Positions 13,185 to 25,057 of a stretch of DNA of 64,000 nucleotides are shown piece after piece. Origin of the DNA: Avena insularis (Eukaryota > Streptophyta > Magnoliopsida > Poales > Poaceae). The stretch covers positions 351,300,329 through 351,364,328 of the forward strand of contig CM042686.1 in the NCBI GenBank assembly GCA_023614405.1. The letters are read 5' to 3'. How positions within the stretch are numbered: the first letter of the stretch is position 1; each line of letters begins with the position of its first letter. A program made the translations under genes and the position numbers. The notes beneath the pieces were generated by a model. It ran no database searches and had not been told where the DNA came from. It saw nothing but the letters and a program-made list of their open reading frames with translations.

Positions 13185-14570
13185 CTATCACACTGCTTCA
13201 CCATCCCCATGTGGCAATTGCATATTCCTTGGGCTCTTTGGGCTTTCTAACAACCATGGTTTGACACAAATGGAGTCTCCAGAGATCAATGCATGTGTTA
13301 TATATTCTCAAAACAACTCCTTCTTTATGATCGACATGACCACACACACACTCCAGTTGGGTGTGGTGATGCAACTATTTCTTTCACACATGTTCACCAT
13401 CCCCATGTGGCAGTTGCATATTCCAGGGGATCTTTGGGCTTTCTGACCACCATGGTTTGATACAAATGGAGTCTCTAGAGATCAATGCAGGTGTTACATA
13501 TTCTCAAAACCACACCTTCTTTATGATCCACATGAGCACACACACACTCAAGTTGGGTGTGGTGATGCAACTGCTTCTGTCACACTGGTTCACCATCTCC
13601 TTGTGGCATTCGCATATTCCAGGCGCTCTTTGGGCTTCTGAACACCATGGTTTGACACAAATGGAGTCTCCAGAGATCAATGCAGGTGTTATATAGTCTT
13701 AAAACCACACCTTCTTTATAATCCACATGACCAAGCACACACTATAGTTTGGTATGGTGATGCAACTGCTTATGTCATACGGGTTCACCATCCCCATGTG
13801 GTAGTTGCATATTCCAGGGGATCTTTGGGCTTTCTGACCACCATGGTTTGACACAAATGGAGTCTATTGAGATCAATGCATGTGTTATATATTCTCAAAA
13901 CCACACCTTCTTTATGATCCACATGACCACACACACACACTCTAGTTGGGTGTGGTGATGCAACTGCTTCTGTCACACTGGTGCACCATCCCCATGTGGA
14001 AGTTTCATATTCTAGGGGCTCTTTGGCCTTTCTGACCACCATGGTTTGACACAAATGGAGACACTAGAGATTAATGCATGTGTTATATATTCTAAAACCC
14101 AAACCTTCTTTATTATCCACATGACCACACACACTCCAGTTGGGTGTGGTGATGCAACTGTTTCTGTCAAACGGGTTCACCATCCCCGTGTGGCAGTTGC
14201 GTATTCCAGGTGCTCTTTGGGCTTTTTGACCACCATGGTTTAACACAAATGGAGTCTATATAGATCAATGCATGTGTTATATATTCTCAAAACCACACCT
14301 TCTTTATGATCCACATGACCACACACACACTCTAGTTGGGTGTGGTGATGCAACTGCTTCTGTCACACGGGTTCACCATCCCCATGTGGCAGTTGCATAT
14401 TCCAGGGGCTCGTTGGGCTTTCTGAACACCATGGTTTGACACAAATGGAGTCTCTAGAGATCAATGTATGTGTTATATATTCTCAAAACCACACCTTCTT
14501 TATGATCCACATGGCCACACACACACTTCAGTTGGGTGTGGAGATGCAATTGCTTTTGTCACACTGCTTC
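13185..14570 (+). repeat. 7-monomer higher-order repeat, copy 2
   Basis: Second copy of the 1373-bp unit, ending at the copia insertion (GCTTC, 14566-14570). The array on the far side of the copia element (24226 onward) resumes at the phase and monomer class expected for the start of a third copy. Confidence 0.85.
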
Positions 14571-16202
14571 TGTTGGGTCCGCAACATAGAAAACAAAAAA
14601 ATTCCTACGATGAGAACTACACGCCAAGATCTATCTACTAGGTATAGAGCAACGGGTGGACATACATCCATCAAGAACTTACCCTCGAAGACAACGAGTT
14701 TTGTTAATGAGTAGGAACTCGTGGTTGATGTAGTCGTACACTTGCCGATCTCAAGATCGAGTGGAAGTCCGAGCGCCACAAATCAGCAGCGATCCGTTTC
14801 GCACACTTTGCGTTCAAGCCACCGGACAACCTCCACCTCCTCGCTCCAGCGATCCAGCGGAAGCAGCAACTCCTTCTAGACGAAATGCCACCGGGAACAT
14901 GTATCTCGCTAATCCGACACCATGGGGAAATAATTCTAGAGTGGGAGAGAGATCCTTCACGAGGAGGTGTATGGAAGAAGGAGGAAGAGGGGGGCCTTTT
15001 ATAGGAGGAGGGGGGTACCCCCTCCATGGACGGCGCCTCATGGAGGCGAACCCTCACCTCCTCCATCCATGTGGTGGTAACTCCCTCCACATTAAAATGC
15101 CTCTTCACATTCCCTTTTAAAGTCCCCACTTTAAATGCATTAAAATTCTCTAAGTTTAATGCTCTCTCATTTAATAAAACTCTTTTATTAAATTTATTCA
15201 GAATTGTTTTAATTACTTTAATTAACAAACATTCACATATAACCCATTGCAATATTTCAATATCAAATGCAGAACCACTTTCTGCAATTTCACCCGAGAC
15301 AATTCCCGCGCTTTACAATTCTTTCATCTGAAACATATGTGCTCCAAAATGGTGTCCGGTAACTCTTAAGTGTGTCACCCTACAGTTCGCAAATAATGCA
15401 GACATGATTGAGACTCCTCTTAGATCAATAATCAGAAGCGGGACCTGGAGATCCATACTGACTCCTGCATATTCAACAATGACTTATGTGATCGTGAGAA
15501 CCTTTAACGCTTGTAATTTAATCCCTTTGTCTCATGATATAATACATATCTAAGATTCGATCATCGGTATCCAAATACCTAGTTTGATATCATTACCGAC
15601 ATGCACTCTTTTCTTGTTCCCGTGATATAACATTCTAGTGATCACATCACTTGCTTGCAAGCTACCTTAATGTGATATCACCGAGAGGGCCCAGAGTATA
15701 TCTATCCGTCATTGGGATTGACAAATTCCACTCTTGATCCATGAGCCTCAACATAACACCTTCATAGCACTGAACCCATCTTTATAGTCACCCAGTTATG
15801 GTGTGACGTTTGATGTTATCAAGATACTCTTCCAGTGTTAGCAATTAACATGATCTCATGTTCTAAGGATAAAGATTACTTCATATGATGTTATAGCAAT
15901 GTAAACATAATGACATGATCGTAATTCTATACTTCGGATGAATGTTCATCACATCATTTCACAAATGTTGTGGCCTTGTTATTAACAACATCCAATGTCC
16001 ATGATCAGGAAACCTTGATCATCTTGTTAATCAACAAGCTAGTCTATAAGAGAGGCATAACTAGGAACCATTTTTGTTTATTAAACACACATGTATTGAT
16101 GTTTCCGATCAATACAATTATAGCATGCAAAATAAACATCTATCATATATAAGGAATACATAATAACAACTTTATTATTGCCTCTCAGGCATATCTCCTT
16201 CA
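14571..16202 (-). repeat. 3' LTR of the minus-strand copia element
   Basis: 1632 bp, starting TGTTGGGTCC and ending ATCTCCTTCA on the plus strand. It matches 22577-24225 closely with small indels; for example, the other copy has an extra phrase near 23305-23330. It is the 3' LTR because the polypurine tract adjoins its inner edge. Confidence 0.93.
14996..15003 (-). promoter_or_regulatory. TATA box in the 3' LTR
   Basis: TATAAAAG on the minus strand, at the same place as 22996-23003 in the 5' LTR, in a GC-rich setting. Confidence 0.55.
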
Positions 16203-16217
16203 GTCTCCCACTTACAC
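16203..16217 (-). other. Polypurine tract of the minus-strand copia element
   Basis: On the minus strand the sequence GTGTAAGTGGGAGAC abuts the LTR start TGAAGGAG. This is the standard copia arrangement for plus-strand priming. Confidence 0.8.
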
Positions 16218-16235
16218 TAGAGAGAATAATCTAGT

Positions 16236-16795
16236 TCACATAGTGATAAATCTAACACCCATGGAGTTCTGGTGTTGATCATGTTTTGCCCTAGGGAGAG
16301 CTTTAGTCAACGGATCTGCTACATTTAGGTCCGTGGGTACTTTACAAATCTTTATATCTCCATCCTTGACATGTTCACGAATGGAGTGAAACCGGCGCCT
16401 AATATGCTTGGAATTCTTGTGAGACCTCGGTTCCTTGGCGTTGGCTATGGATCCATTGTTGTCACAATAGATCACCATCGGGTCCAATGTGCTAGGAACC
16501 ACACCTAGTTCCGTAATGAACTCTTTCATCCAAACCGCTTCCTGCGCCGCTTCTGAAGTAGCAACAAATTCCGCCTCTATCGTTGATCCAGCCACCACAG
16601 GTTGTTTGGAACTCCTCCAACTAACTGCTGCTCCATTCCAGAAAATACGTATCTGGATTAAGACTTAGAGTCATCCGGATCGGTGTCAAAGCTAGCATTG
16701 ACATAACACTTAGCGACTAGCTCTTCTTCATCTCCGTATATAAGAAACATATCCCTAGTTCTTCTCAAGTACTTGAGGATGTTCTTGACCGTTAT
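16236..16795 (-). pseudogene. Copia RNase H domain, broken
   Basis: C-terminal part of the copia polyprotein, which degrades the RNA of the RNA/DNA hybrid during reverse transcription. The stretch 16598-16236 reads TIEAEFVATSEAAQEAVWMK, then IYCDNNGSIANAKEPRSHKN, and ends VADPLTKAL, all hallmarks of copia RNase H. The frame upstream (16600-16795) is interrupted by stops and a shift. The stop at 16236-16238 is close to the polypurine tract, as expected for the natural end. Confidence 0.85.
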
Positions 16796-17002
16796 CTAGT
16801 GTTCCGAACCTGGATCAGAATGGTACCTACTAGTCAAACTAATAGCATGCGCCAAATCCGGTCTTGTACATAGCATGGCATACATTATAGAGCCTATGGC
16901 CGAGGCATAGGGGATCTTATCCATTATCTCTCTTTCTTCCGCCGTAGCCAGACTTTGAGTCTTACTCAATGTATTGCCTTGCAACATAGGTAAGAACCCC
17001 TT
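16796..17002 (-). pseudogene. Copia reverse transcriptase, C-terminal piece
   Basis: Reads KTQSLATAEEREIMDKIPYA, then GSIMYAMLCTRPDLAHAIS, the conserved connection between reverse transcriptase and RNase H in copia. It is separated from the rest of the reverse transcriptase (18313 onward) by the nested solo LTR. The flanking phrase KKGFLP continues across the insertion point. Confidence 0.85.
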
Positions 17003-17007
17003 CTTAC

Positions 17008-18307
17008 TGAAGGAAATATGCCCTAGTGGGAATCATAGAGATTATTGTATTTCATGTGTATCCATGAGTTTTTATAATGTTCCTTGAATATCCATATACC
17101 AGGCAACTTGTATTGATTGGCAATTATGTGAATTATTTGTGAAACTCTTTACTTGTATGGTTATCTAATAATTGTCCCTAGTCGAAGTTCATGTGAGGAG
17201 ACACGTGAATATTAGACTAGCACATCGATTGGTTGATGACTATGTTTCGCAAGTCATAGACATGGAGATGTCAAACCAATGATGTGGACACATGTTATGA
17301 ACATGGGGTTGGACTGACCCAACTTGAGACTAGCAATAATACTTGCAGCTCTCTCTACACATCGTGTACGTTTTGTCCTTAGACTTGAGATTGTCGCATG
17401 TACTTGAGATGTGGATCGACCTACTTTGGGGCTATCAAACACTACTCCGTAACTGGGTAGTTATAAAGGTAGCTTTCGGGTTTGTCCTGATACATGTTGC
17501 AAGGCATCGGTCAATCAAGATGCGATTTGCCCCTCTCTACTTGAGAGAGATATCTCTGGGCCCCTCGAGTGATCGGATCCAGAAATGCATGGCCGTGCTA
17601 CATATGGTTAAGAGTTAACCTAGTAAAGGGATTCGGAATCACAGTATCGATAAAGAGAGGTCAGCTTGGAGCTAGACCAAATATCGTGAGGCAAAGGGAA
17701 AGACATGTACTCAACCTTGTGATGGTTCGTCCGAATGATCTTTATATGCGTTTAGGAGTTGGCACGTCTTGCTAGAGGCCTTTGCCAACTATTGACAGAG
17801 TAAGTGTACTCGTGTCATGTCTATACGTGTATGAACCTATAGGGTCACACACTTTAGGGGCTATAAGCCTAATGAGGATTGGATCCGAATTAGACCAGGT
17901 TTAGGCTGCTAATGGGCTGCTAATGTAGAAGCCCACCAGGGATGCCTATATAAGAGAGAGTGAGGCGAGCTGAATAGGGTTGAGCATTCCACCTAGTCGC
18001 CACTCGTCTTCCGCCTGTGTTGCACGTGCAGACCTAGCAGTCTGGCGTGTGACGGCTTCCACTCCGGACGTGGGGATACCTCGGAGGTGCTGCAGCTGTA
18101 GCACTTGGACGAGCCGCGCAAAGGGGAGCTGCTCATGGGACGAGGACGAGGAGGAGACGTAGAACATCTACACTACCCTGACGTGCTTCATCGAGTTTCG
18201 CAACTGCGCGTCTAGTGGTAATCCTGTGATCTATGACCACCGTATTCCTGGTTGACTCGGTAGAAATTTTTGATTTTACGCTAGTGTAGCCTACCCGTAA
18301 CCCTACA
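17008..18307 (+). mobile_element. Solo LTR of a copia element nested in reverse transcriptase
   Basis: A 1300-bp sequence starting TGAAGGAAATATGCCC and ending GTAACCCTACA, flanked by perfect 5-bp duplications CTTAC (17003-17007 and 18308-18312). It contains a TATA box but no primer-binding site, polypurine tract or coding sequence. This is what LTR-LTR recombination leaves after removing the internal part of an element. Its general plan (early ATATGCCCTAG, later TATATAAG) is like the LTR of the copia element at 25058, but it is a different family. Orientation is opposite to the host element. Confidence 0.9.
17947..17954 (+). promoter_or_regulatory. TATA box in the solo LTR
   Basis: TATATAAG about 360 bp before the LTR end, matching the position and sequence of the TATA boxes in the copia element at 25058-32583. 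Confidence 0.6.
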
Positions 18308-18312
18308 CTTAC

Positions 18313-19206
18313 TTGCGTCCATATTATACTTCTTTAATATCTTATCAAGGTGTGGACTCTACGATAGCCCAATTAGGCGCCTTGATCTATCTCTATAGAT
18401 TTTAATGCCTAATATATATGACGCTTCACCAAGGTCTTTCATCGAAAATTTGTTGTTTACATAACTTTTAACACTGTTTAAAAGATCTATATCATTTCCA
18501 ATCAATAATATGTCATCCACATATAATATCAGAAATGCCACATTGCTCCCACTCACTTTCTTGTAAATACAAGCCTCTCCATAAGTTTGGACAAATCAAA
18601 ACTCTTTGATCACCTCATCAAAGCAGAGATTCCAACTCCGGGATGCTTGCTTCAGTCCATAGATGGATCGCTGAAGTTTGCATACCTTATTAGCATCCTT
18701 AGGATCGACAAAACCCTTAGGTTGTATCATATACAACTCTTCTTCAACATTACCATTGAGGAACGTAGTTTTGACATCGATTTGCCATATTTTAGAATTG
18801 AAATATGCAGCAATTGCTAACATAATCCTAACCGACTTAAGCATCGCTACGGGAGAGAATGTCTCATCGTAGTCAACTCCTTGAATTTGTCGAAACCCCT
18901 TTGCGACAAGTCGAGCCTTATAGATGGTCACATTACCATTAGCATCAGTTTTTTTTTGAAAATCCATTTATTCTCAACGGCCTTTCGATCATGAGGTAAG
19001 TCCACCAAGGTCCAAACTTGGTTCTCGTACATGGATTCCATCTCGGATTTCATGGCTTCTAGCCATTTGTTGGAATCCGGGCTCATCATCGCTTCTTCAT
19101 AGGTCGCAGGGTCATCTATTTCATCAACCATGAAATTCATAACAGGATTACCGTACAGTTCAGGAGCTACACGTGTCCTACTTGACCTGCGAGGTTCGGT
19201 AGTGTC
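18313..19206 (-). pseudogene. Copia reverse transcriptase, main part, broken
   Basis: Polymerase domain that copies element RNA into DNA. Minus-strand pieces read YEEAMMSPDSNKWLEAMKSE, KARLVAKGFRQIQGVDYDET, DVKTTFLNGNVEEELYMIQP, KLQRSIYGLKQASRSWN, and the catalytic YVDD at 18512-18523 followed by ILLIGND. A frameshift lies in a homopolymer of eight T (minus-strand A) near 18950, between WIFKKK and TDANGN. A stop follows IKEF near 18596, and more stops lie just before the solo LTR junction. Confidence 0.9.
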
Positions 19207-20330
19207 CTATTTCGGAGTTTCATGATCAATATCATTATCTCTCTCTTCATTAGGTGAATTCAACTCCGAAACAATTTCCGATGCTGCGCTACTCGCCATT
19301 TCATGAAAAGAAGGTTCAATAACCTCTTCGAGTTCTACCTTCCGACTACTCACACCTTTCGCGAGAAACTCCTTCTCAAGAAAGGATCCATTGTTGGCAA
19401 CAAAAACCTTGCCCTCGGATCTGTGATAGAAGGTATACCCAATCGTTTCCTTAGGGTATCCTATGAAGATGCATTTTTCTGCTTTGGGTTCGAGTTTATC
19501 TGGCTGAAGTTTCTTCACATAAACATCGCATCCCCAAACTTTAAGAAATGATAACTTAGGTTTGTTTCCAAACCATAATTCATACGGTGTCGTTTCAATG
19601 GATTTAGATGGTGCCTGATTTAAAGTGAATGCAGATGTTTCTAGTGCATAACCCCAAAATGACAGTGGCAACTCAGTCAGAGACATCATAGATCAAACCA
19701 TATCCAATAAAGTATGATTACGACGTTCCGACACACCATTACGTTGTGGTGTTCCGGCAGGCGTGAGTTGTGAAACTATTCCACACACTTTCATCTATGT
19801 GCTAAACTTGTAACTTAGATAGTCACCTCCACGGTCAGACCGAAGAAATTTGATCTTTCTATTACGATGATTTTCCACTTCATTCTGAAATTCCTTGAAC
19901 TTTTCAAAGGTTTCAGACTTGTGTTTCACCAAATAGATATACCCGTATCTACTCAAATCATCCGTGAAAGTAACAAAATAACGATATCCACCTCACGCCG
20001 ACACACTCATTGGTCCACATACATCAGTATGTATGATTTCCAATAAATCTATCGCCCGTTCCATTGAACCGGAAAACAACGTTCTAGTCATCTTACCCAT
20101 AAGGCATGGCTCACATGTATCAAATGATTCAAAATCAAGTGATTCCAAAAGTCCATCAGAATGGAGTTTCTTCATGCGTTTAACGCCAATATGACCTAGA
20201 CGGCAGTGCCACATATATGTAGATATATCATCATCAAGTTTAATATTTTTAGCATCAACATTATGAATATGCGTAATATTACTATCGAGATCCAACAGGA
20301 ATAAACCATTCAACATAGGTGCATGACCAT
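19207..20330 (-). pseudogene. Copia integrase, broken
   Basis: Integrase joins element DNA to the target. The zinc-binding part reads MWHCRLGHIGVKRMKKLHSD, then FDTCEPCLMGKM. The catalytic core starts IHTDVCGPMS, then KIKFLRSDRGGDYLSYKF, then QRNGVSERRN, so the D, D and E positions are visible. The C-terminal part reads LSFWGYALETSAFTLNQAPS and VWGCDVYVKKL. Stops include one after PMSVSA (19993-19995), where TGA replaces a likely CGA arginine codon, one at the LLDMV*SMMS position (about 19690) and one near 19207. Confidence 0.88.
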
Positions 20331-20700
20331 AAAAGATATTATCCATATAAATCGAACAACCATTGTTTTCAGATTTAAAGGAATAACCACTTTGCATCAA
20401 ACATGATCTGGATACAATGTTCATGCTCAGTGCAGGCACCAAATAACAATTATTTAGGTTTATAACTAATCCCGATGGCATATGGAGAGGTAGCGTCCCG
20501 ACGGCGATCACATCAACTCTTGATCCATTGCCGACCCGCATCGTGACCTCATCCCTTGCTAGTGGTCGCTTGTTCCGCAGCCCCTGAATCGAGTTACATA
20601 TATTAGCAACCGATCCCGTATCAAGTTCCCAGGTGCTACTGTGAGTACTAGTAAAGTACACATCAATAACATGTATATCACATATACCTTTGTTTGCCTT
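20331..20700 (-). pseudogene. Copia aspartic protease domain
   Basis: Reads STWELDTGSVANICNS with the catalytic DTG at 20614-20622, then LPLHMPSGLVINLNNCYLVP and SMNIVSRSCLMQSGY. This is the retropepsin domain that processes the polyprotein. This section has no internal stop, but the polyprotein is broken on both sides. Confidence 0.88.
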
Positions 20701-21516
20701 GCCGGACTTCTTATCCGCCAAATACTTGGGGCAATTGCGCTTCCAATGGCTAGTCCCCTTGCAATAGTAACACTCGGTGTCAGACTTAGGGCCAGCTCGG
20801 GGTTTCTTTTCAGGTGCGGCAACAGATTTGCCACCCTTCTTTCCCTTGTGCTTGCCTTTCTTGTCCTTTTTGAAAACGGTGGTTTTATTGATCATCAACA
20901 CTTGATGTTCTTTCCTAATCTCCACTTCTGCAGTCTTAAGCATTGACAAAAGCTCGGGAAGAGACTTCTTCATGCCCTGCATATTATAGTTCATCACGAA
21001 GCTCTTGTAGCTAGGTGGCAGAGATTGGAGAACATGATGTATGCCTAAGTCAATGGGAATCGTTATTCCCAAGGACACAAGCTTATCGGCGTACCCAGAC
21101 ATTTTGAGTACGTGCTCACTAACGGAGCTGTTATCCTCCATCATGCAGCTAAAGAACTTTTCTAAAGCATTATAACTCTCTACGGTAGCATGGGTATTGA
21201 AAATCATTTACAATTCTCCCATGGTATCAAAGGCATTGCCGTTTTCGAAACGCTTTCGATGTTCTAGCTCTAGCCCATATAGTATGCCACAATGAACTAA
21301 GTTGTGGTCCTCCTGACGAGTCATATAGACATTCTTTTCCTCGTCAAGGGCATCAGGAGCTGGTGGGGGGCCTAGCGGCGCCTCTAGCACATATAACTTT
21401 TGTGCAGCAGTGAGGAGAATCCTCAAATTCATAGCCCAGTTGGTGAAGTTGCTACCATTCGCAGCAAGTTTCTCTTTCTCCATGAACACATTGAAATTAA
21501 AAGCAGGTGGTGCCAT
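20701..21516 (-). pseudogene. Copia gag, one premature stop
   Basis: Starts at ATG 21516-21514 (MAPPAFNFNVFMEKEKL) and includes NFTNWAMNLRILLTAAQKLY, then MSGYADKLVSLGITIP and LPPSYKSFVMNYNMQGM, the usual copia gag core (UBN2-like). It ends with an intact zinc knuckle CYYCKGTSHWKRNC at 20731-20772. One in-frame stop at 21208-21210 splits an otherwise continuous frame from 21516 to 19993. Gag forms the virus-like particle that packages element RNA in the cytoplasm. Confidence 0.9.
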
Positions 21517-22556
21517 CTACAATAGAATTTGTAAAGTTTATTTATACTAAGTTTATGATAGAGTGAGTTCAACTAATCCAAATTACTAATGAACTCCCAC
21601 TCAAAAACGACATCCCTCGTGCCTTTTTGGTGATTACATGAACCAAATACACTACACCAAGTCCAATCATCACGTGAGTCGGTGTAGCTTCAAAGGCGAG
21701 CATCTATATGGGCATCATATCAACTATATGACTCATGCTTAACCTTTCGGTCCGTATTCCGAGGCCATGTCTGTACATGCTAGGCTCGCCAAGTAAGAAC
21801 CTTAGTACTCGCGTGTGTAAAATTGTCTTACACCCGTTGTATGAAAGCGTAGAGTCGAGTACACCCGATCATCACGTGATGTCTCGAAACACGATCCATA
21901 GAAGAGTGCATACTTAAGGAAGAACACATTTTATCTTGATATCTAAATGAGGGATCATCTTACAATGCTACCAAAAGCGCCAAACTAGCAGTATAAGATG
22001 CTAACATCTAATGTGTAAAGTGAGATGATATGGTCCATGCATTTGATCTCTATCATTTGCATCGTGGTATGATCTCTATCAATCCTTTGTGTGTAAGGCC
22101 ATGGTCTATGGAACTTACACGTTGAATGTGTTGTAAGAGTATCTATCATACATCTACTTACAACAATACCATATCAATACACTAGCCCAGCAATGATCTA
22201 AACTAGACGCCTCTAATTTATCAATTGCAAGTTTTACGTGGCTTAGGGCTTTCGGAGATAGAACCGTTCTTACCTACGAACATGAACCACAATGAGGATA
22301 ACCAAGTTATTAACAACTCGTTGTAAATCAGATATTGACTATAGTAGGAGAGACAGACACCCGCCAGCCACTTATGCAAAACTAGTTGCATGTCAGTCGT
22401 GGAACCGGTCTCATGTACGATGACATGTAAGGTTGGTCCAGGCCGCTTCATCCCACTATGCCACCAATATCCAAAATACATAGAAGATGCAATAACATGA
22501 TCATCATCGCCCACATATAAACATATGTGTACTACCCGTGCAAAGCACCTACGCAT
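21517..22556 (-). other. Untranslated leader of the minus-strand copia element
   Basis: About 1 kb between primer-binding site and gag start. I see no gene in it. It would hold the packaging signals of the element RNA. Short open frames here resemble nothing known. Confidence 0.7.
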
Positions 22557-22575
22557 AAACCTGGCTCTGATACCA
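22557..22575 (-). other. Primer-binding site, initiator tRNA-Met type
   Basis: On the minus strand it reads TGGTATCAGAGCCAGGTTT, one base inside the 5' LTR. This matches the 3' end of plant initiator methionine tRNA and primes minus-strand DNA synthesis. Confidence 0.9.
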
Positions 22576-22576
22576 C

Positions 22577-24225
22577 TGTTGGGTCCGCACCATAGAAAAA
22601 AATTCCTACGATGAGAACTAAACGCCAAGATCTATCTACTAGGTACAGAGCAACGAGTGGACATACATCCATCAAGAACTTACCCTCGAAGACAACGAGT
22701 TTTGTTAATTAGTAGGAATGCGTGGTTGATGTAGTCGTACACTTGCCGATCTCAAGATCAAGTGGAAGTCCGAGCACCGCAAATCAGCAGCGCATCCGTA
22801 CTCGCACACACGTTCAAGCCACCGGACAACCTCCACCTCCTCGCTCCAGCGATCCAGCAGAAGCAGCAACTCCTTCCAGACGAAATGCCACCAAGAACAT
22901 GTATCTCGCTAATCCGAGACCATGGGGAAATAATTCCAGAGGGGGAGAGAGATCCTTCACGAGGAGGTGTATGGAAGAAGGAGGAAGAGGGGGGCCTTTT
23001 ATAGGAGGAGGGGGGTACCCCCTCCATGGCCGGCGCCTGATGGAGGTGACCCCTCACCTCCTCCATTCATGTGGTGGTAACTCCCTCCACATTAAAATGC
23101 GTCTTCACATTCCCTTTTAAAGTCTCCACTTTAAATGCATTAAAATTCTCTAAGTTTAATGCTCTTTCATTTAATAAAACTCTTTTATTAAATTTATTAA
23201 GAATTTTTTTAATTACTTTAATTAACAAACATTCACATATAACCCCTTGCAATATTTCAATATCACATGCAGAACCACTTTCTGCAATTTCACCCGAAAC
23301 AATTTCCAGTTTCTATCAAACAATTCCCGCTTTTTGCAATTCTTTCGTCTAAAACATATGTGCCCCAAAATGGTGTCCAGTAACTCTTAAGTGTGTCACC
23401 CTACGGTTCACGAATAATGCTGACATGATTGAGACTCCTCTCAGATCAATAATCACAAGCGGGACCTGGAGATCCATACTGACTCCTGCATATTCAACGA
23501 TGACTTCTATGATCGTGAGAACCTTTAACGCCTGTAATTTCATCCCTTTGTCTCATGATATAATACATGTCCGAGATTCTATCATCGGTATCCAAACACC
23601 TAGTTTGATCTCGGTTCTGACATGCACTCTTTTTTTTGTTCCCGTGATATAACATTCTAGTGATCACATCACTTGCTTGTAAGCTACCTTAATGTGATAT
23701 CACCGAGAGGGCCTAGAGTATATCTATCCGTCATCGAGATTGACAAATTCCACTATTTATCCATGAGCCTCAACATAACACCTTAATAGCTCTGAACCAA
23801 TCTTTATAGTCACCCTGTTACGGTGTGACGTTTGATGTTATCAAGATACTCTTCCGGTGTTAGCAATTAACATGATCTCATGGTCTAAGGATAAAGATTA
23901 CTTCGTATGATGTTATAGCAATGTAAACATAATTACTTGATCATAATGCTATACTTCGGATGAATGTTCATCACATCATTTCACAAATGTTGCGACCTTG
24001 TTATTAACAACATCCAATGTCCATGATCAGGAAACGTTGATCATCTTGTTAATCAACAAGCTAGTCTATCAGAGAGGCATAACTAGGAACCATTTTTGTT
24101 TATTAAACACACATGTATTGATGTTTCCGAGCAATACAATTATTGCATGCAAAATAAACATCTATCATATATAAGGAATACATAATAACAACTTTATTAT
24201 TGCCTCTCAGGACATATTTCCTTCA
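22577..24225 (-). repeat. 5' LTR of the minus-strand copia element
   Basis: 1649 bp, same ends as 14571-16202 (TGTTGGGTCC ... TTTCCTTCA on the plus strand). Adjoins the primer-binding site, so this is the promoter LTR. Followed by the duplication GCTTC and resumed satellite. Confidence 0.93.
22996..23003 (-). promoter_or_regulatory. TATA box in the 5' LTR
   Basis: TATAAAAG on the minus strand, conserved with the other LTR of the element. Confidence 0.6.
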
Positions 24226-25057
24226 GCTTCACCATCCCCATGTGGCAGTTGCATATTCCTGGGGCTCTTTGTGATTTCTGACAACCATGGTTTGACACAA
24301 ATGGAGTCTCTAGAGATCAATTCATGTGTTATATATTCTCAAAACCACACCTTCTTTATGATCGACATGACCACACACACACTCCAGTTGGGTGTGGTGA
24401 TGCAACTGTTTCTTTCACACTGGTTCACCATCCCCATGTGGCAGTTGCATATTCCAGGGGATCTTTGGGCTTTCTGACCACCATGGTTTGATACAAATGG
24501 AGTCTCTAGAGATCAATGCAGGTGTTACATATTCTCAAAACCACACCTTCTTTATGATCCACATAACCACACACACACACTCAAGTTGGGTGTGGTGATG
24601 CAACTACTTCTGTCACACTGGTTCACCATCCCCATGTGGCAGTTGCATATTCCAGGGGCTCTTTGGGCTTTATGAACACCATGGTTTGACACAAATGGAG
24701 TCTCTAGAGTTCAATGCAGGTGTTATATAGTCTCAAAACGACACCTTCTTTATGATCCACATGACCACACACACACTATTGTTTGGTATGGTGATTCAAC
24801 TTCTTCTGTCATACGGGTTCACCATCCCCATGTGGTAGTTGCATATTCCAGGGGATCTTTGGGCTTTCTCACCACCATGGTTTTACACAAATGGAGTCTA
24901 TAGAGATCAATGCATGTGTTATATATTCTCAAAACCACACCTTCTTTATGATCCACATGACCACACACACACTCCAGTTGGGTGTGGTGATGCAACTGCT
25001 TCTGTCACACTGGTTCACCATCCGGATGTGGCAGTTTCATATTCCAAGGGCTCTTTG
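24226..25057 (+). repeat. Satellite block B
   Basis: About four monomers between the two copia elements. The block resumes with GCTTC-ACCATCCCC, exactly the phase lost at 14570, and its monomer classes (TTTCTTTCACAC, then the CAGGTGTTACAT class, then AGTTCAATGCAGG, then TCTATAGAGATC) follow the order of the 7-monomer repeat. It ends at the CTTTG duplication (25053-25057). Confidence 0.93.

Larger units (their letters stand above)
5830..14570 (+). repeat. Satellite block A, about 196-bp monomers
   Basis: Tandem array of about 44 monomers with spacing of 195-199 bp, measured from the recurring ACCATGG (for example 5998, 6193, 6392 and 6588 for CCATGG). Each monomer carries, in order, ACCATGGT, TGACACAAATGGAGTC, TCTAGAGATCAATGCATG, TTATATATTCTC, ACCACACC, TTTATGATCCACATGACC, a CA-rich run, GGGTGTGGT, ATGCAACTGC, TTCACCATCCCCATGTGG, GCAGTTGCATATTCC and CTTTGGGCTTTCTGA. 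Monomers fall into variant classes that recur in fixed order as higher-order repeats. I do not recognise this satellite as a named family. Short open frames translate the repeat and are not genes. Confidence 0.95.
14571..24225 (-). mobile_element. Complete, defective Ty1/copia LTR retrotransposon (minus strand)
   Basis: The element lies in the satellite between perfect 5-bp duplications GCTTC (14566-14570 and 24226-24230). Read on the minus strand it has: 5' LTR, tRNA-Met primer-binding site, leader, gag, protease, integrase, reverse transcriptase, RNase H, polypurine tract and 3' LTR. Integrase before reverse transcriptase is the copia order. Without the nested solo LTR and its duplication it would be about 8.35 kb. 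The LTR starts TGAAGGAGATATGCC on the coding strand, like Triticeae BARE/WIS/Angela-type relatives; I do not assign a family name. The polyprotein has several stops, at least one frameshift and the nested insertion, so it cannot be autonomous. Confidence 0.93.

Noticed and set aside
5830..14570. Many open frames of 60-160 codons with related peptides (for example MTQMESLEINACVIYS)
   Set aside because: They are translations of the satellite monomer in shifting frames. They start and stop at variant sites, appear on both strands, and have no promoter or splice context.
14761..15120. Open frame in the copia LTR, repeated at 22722-23120
   Set aside because: It lies in both LTRs on the strand opposite to the element, has no known domain and differs between the copies by frame-changing indels.
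22557..22575. tRNA-Met gene
   Set aside because: Only the 3' end complement is present, next to an LTR; it is a primer-binding site. No cloverleaf sequence is nearby, and no tRNA or rRNA gene was seen in the window.
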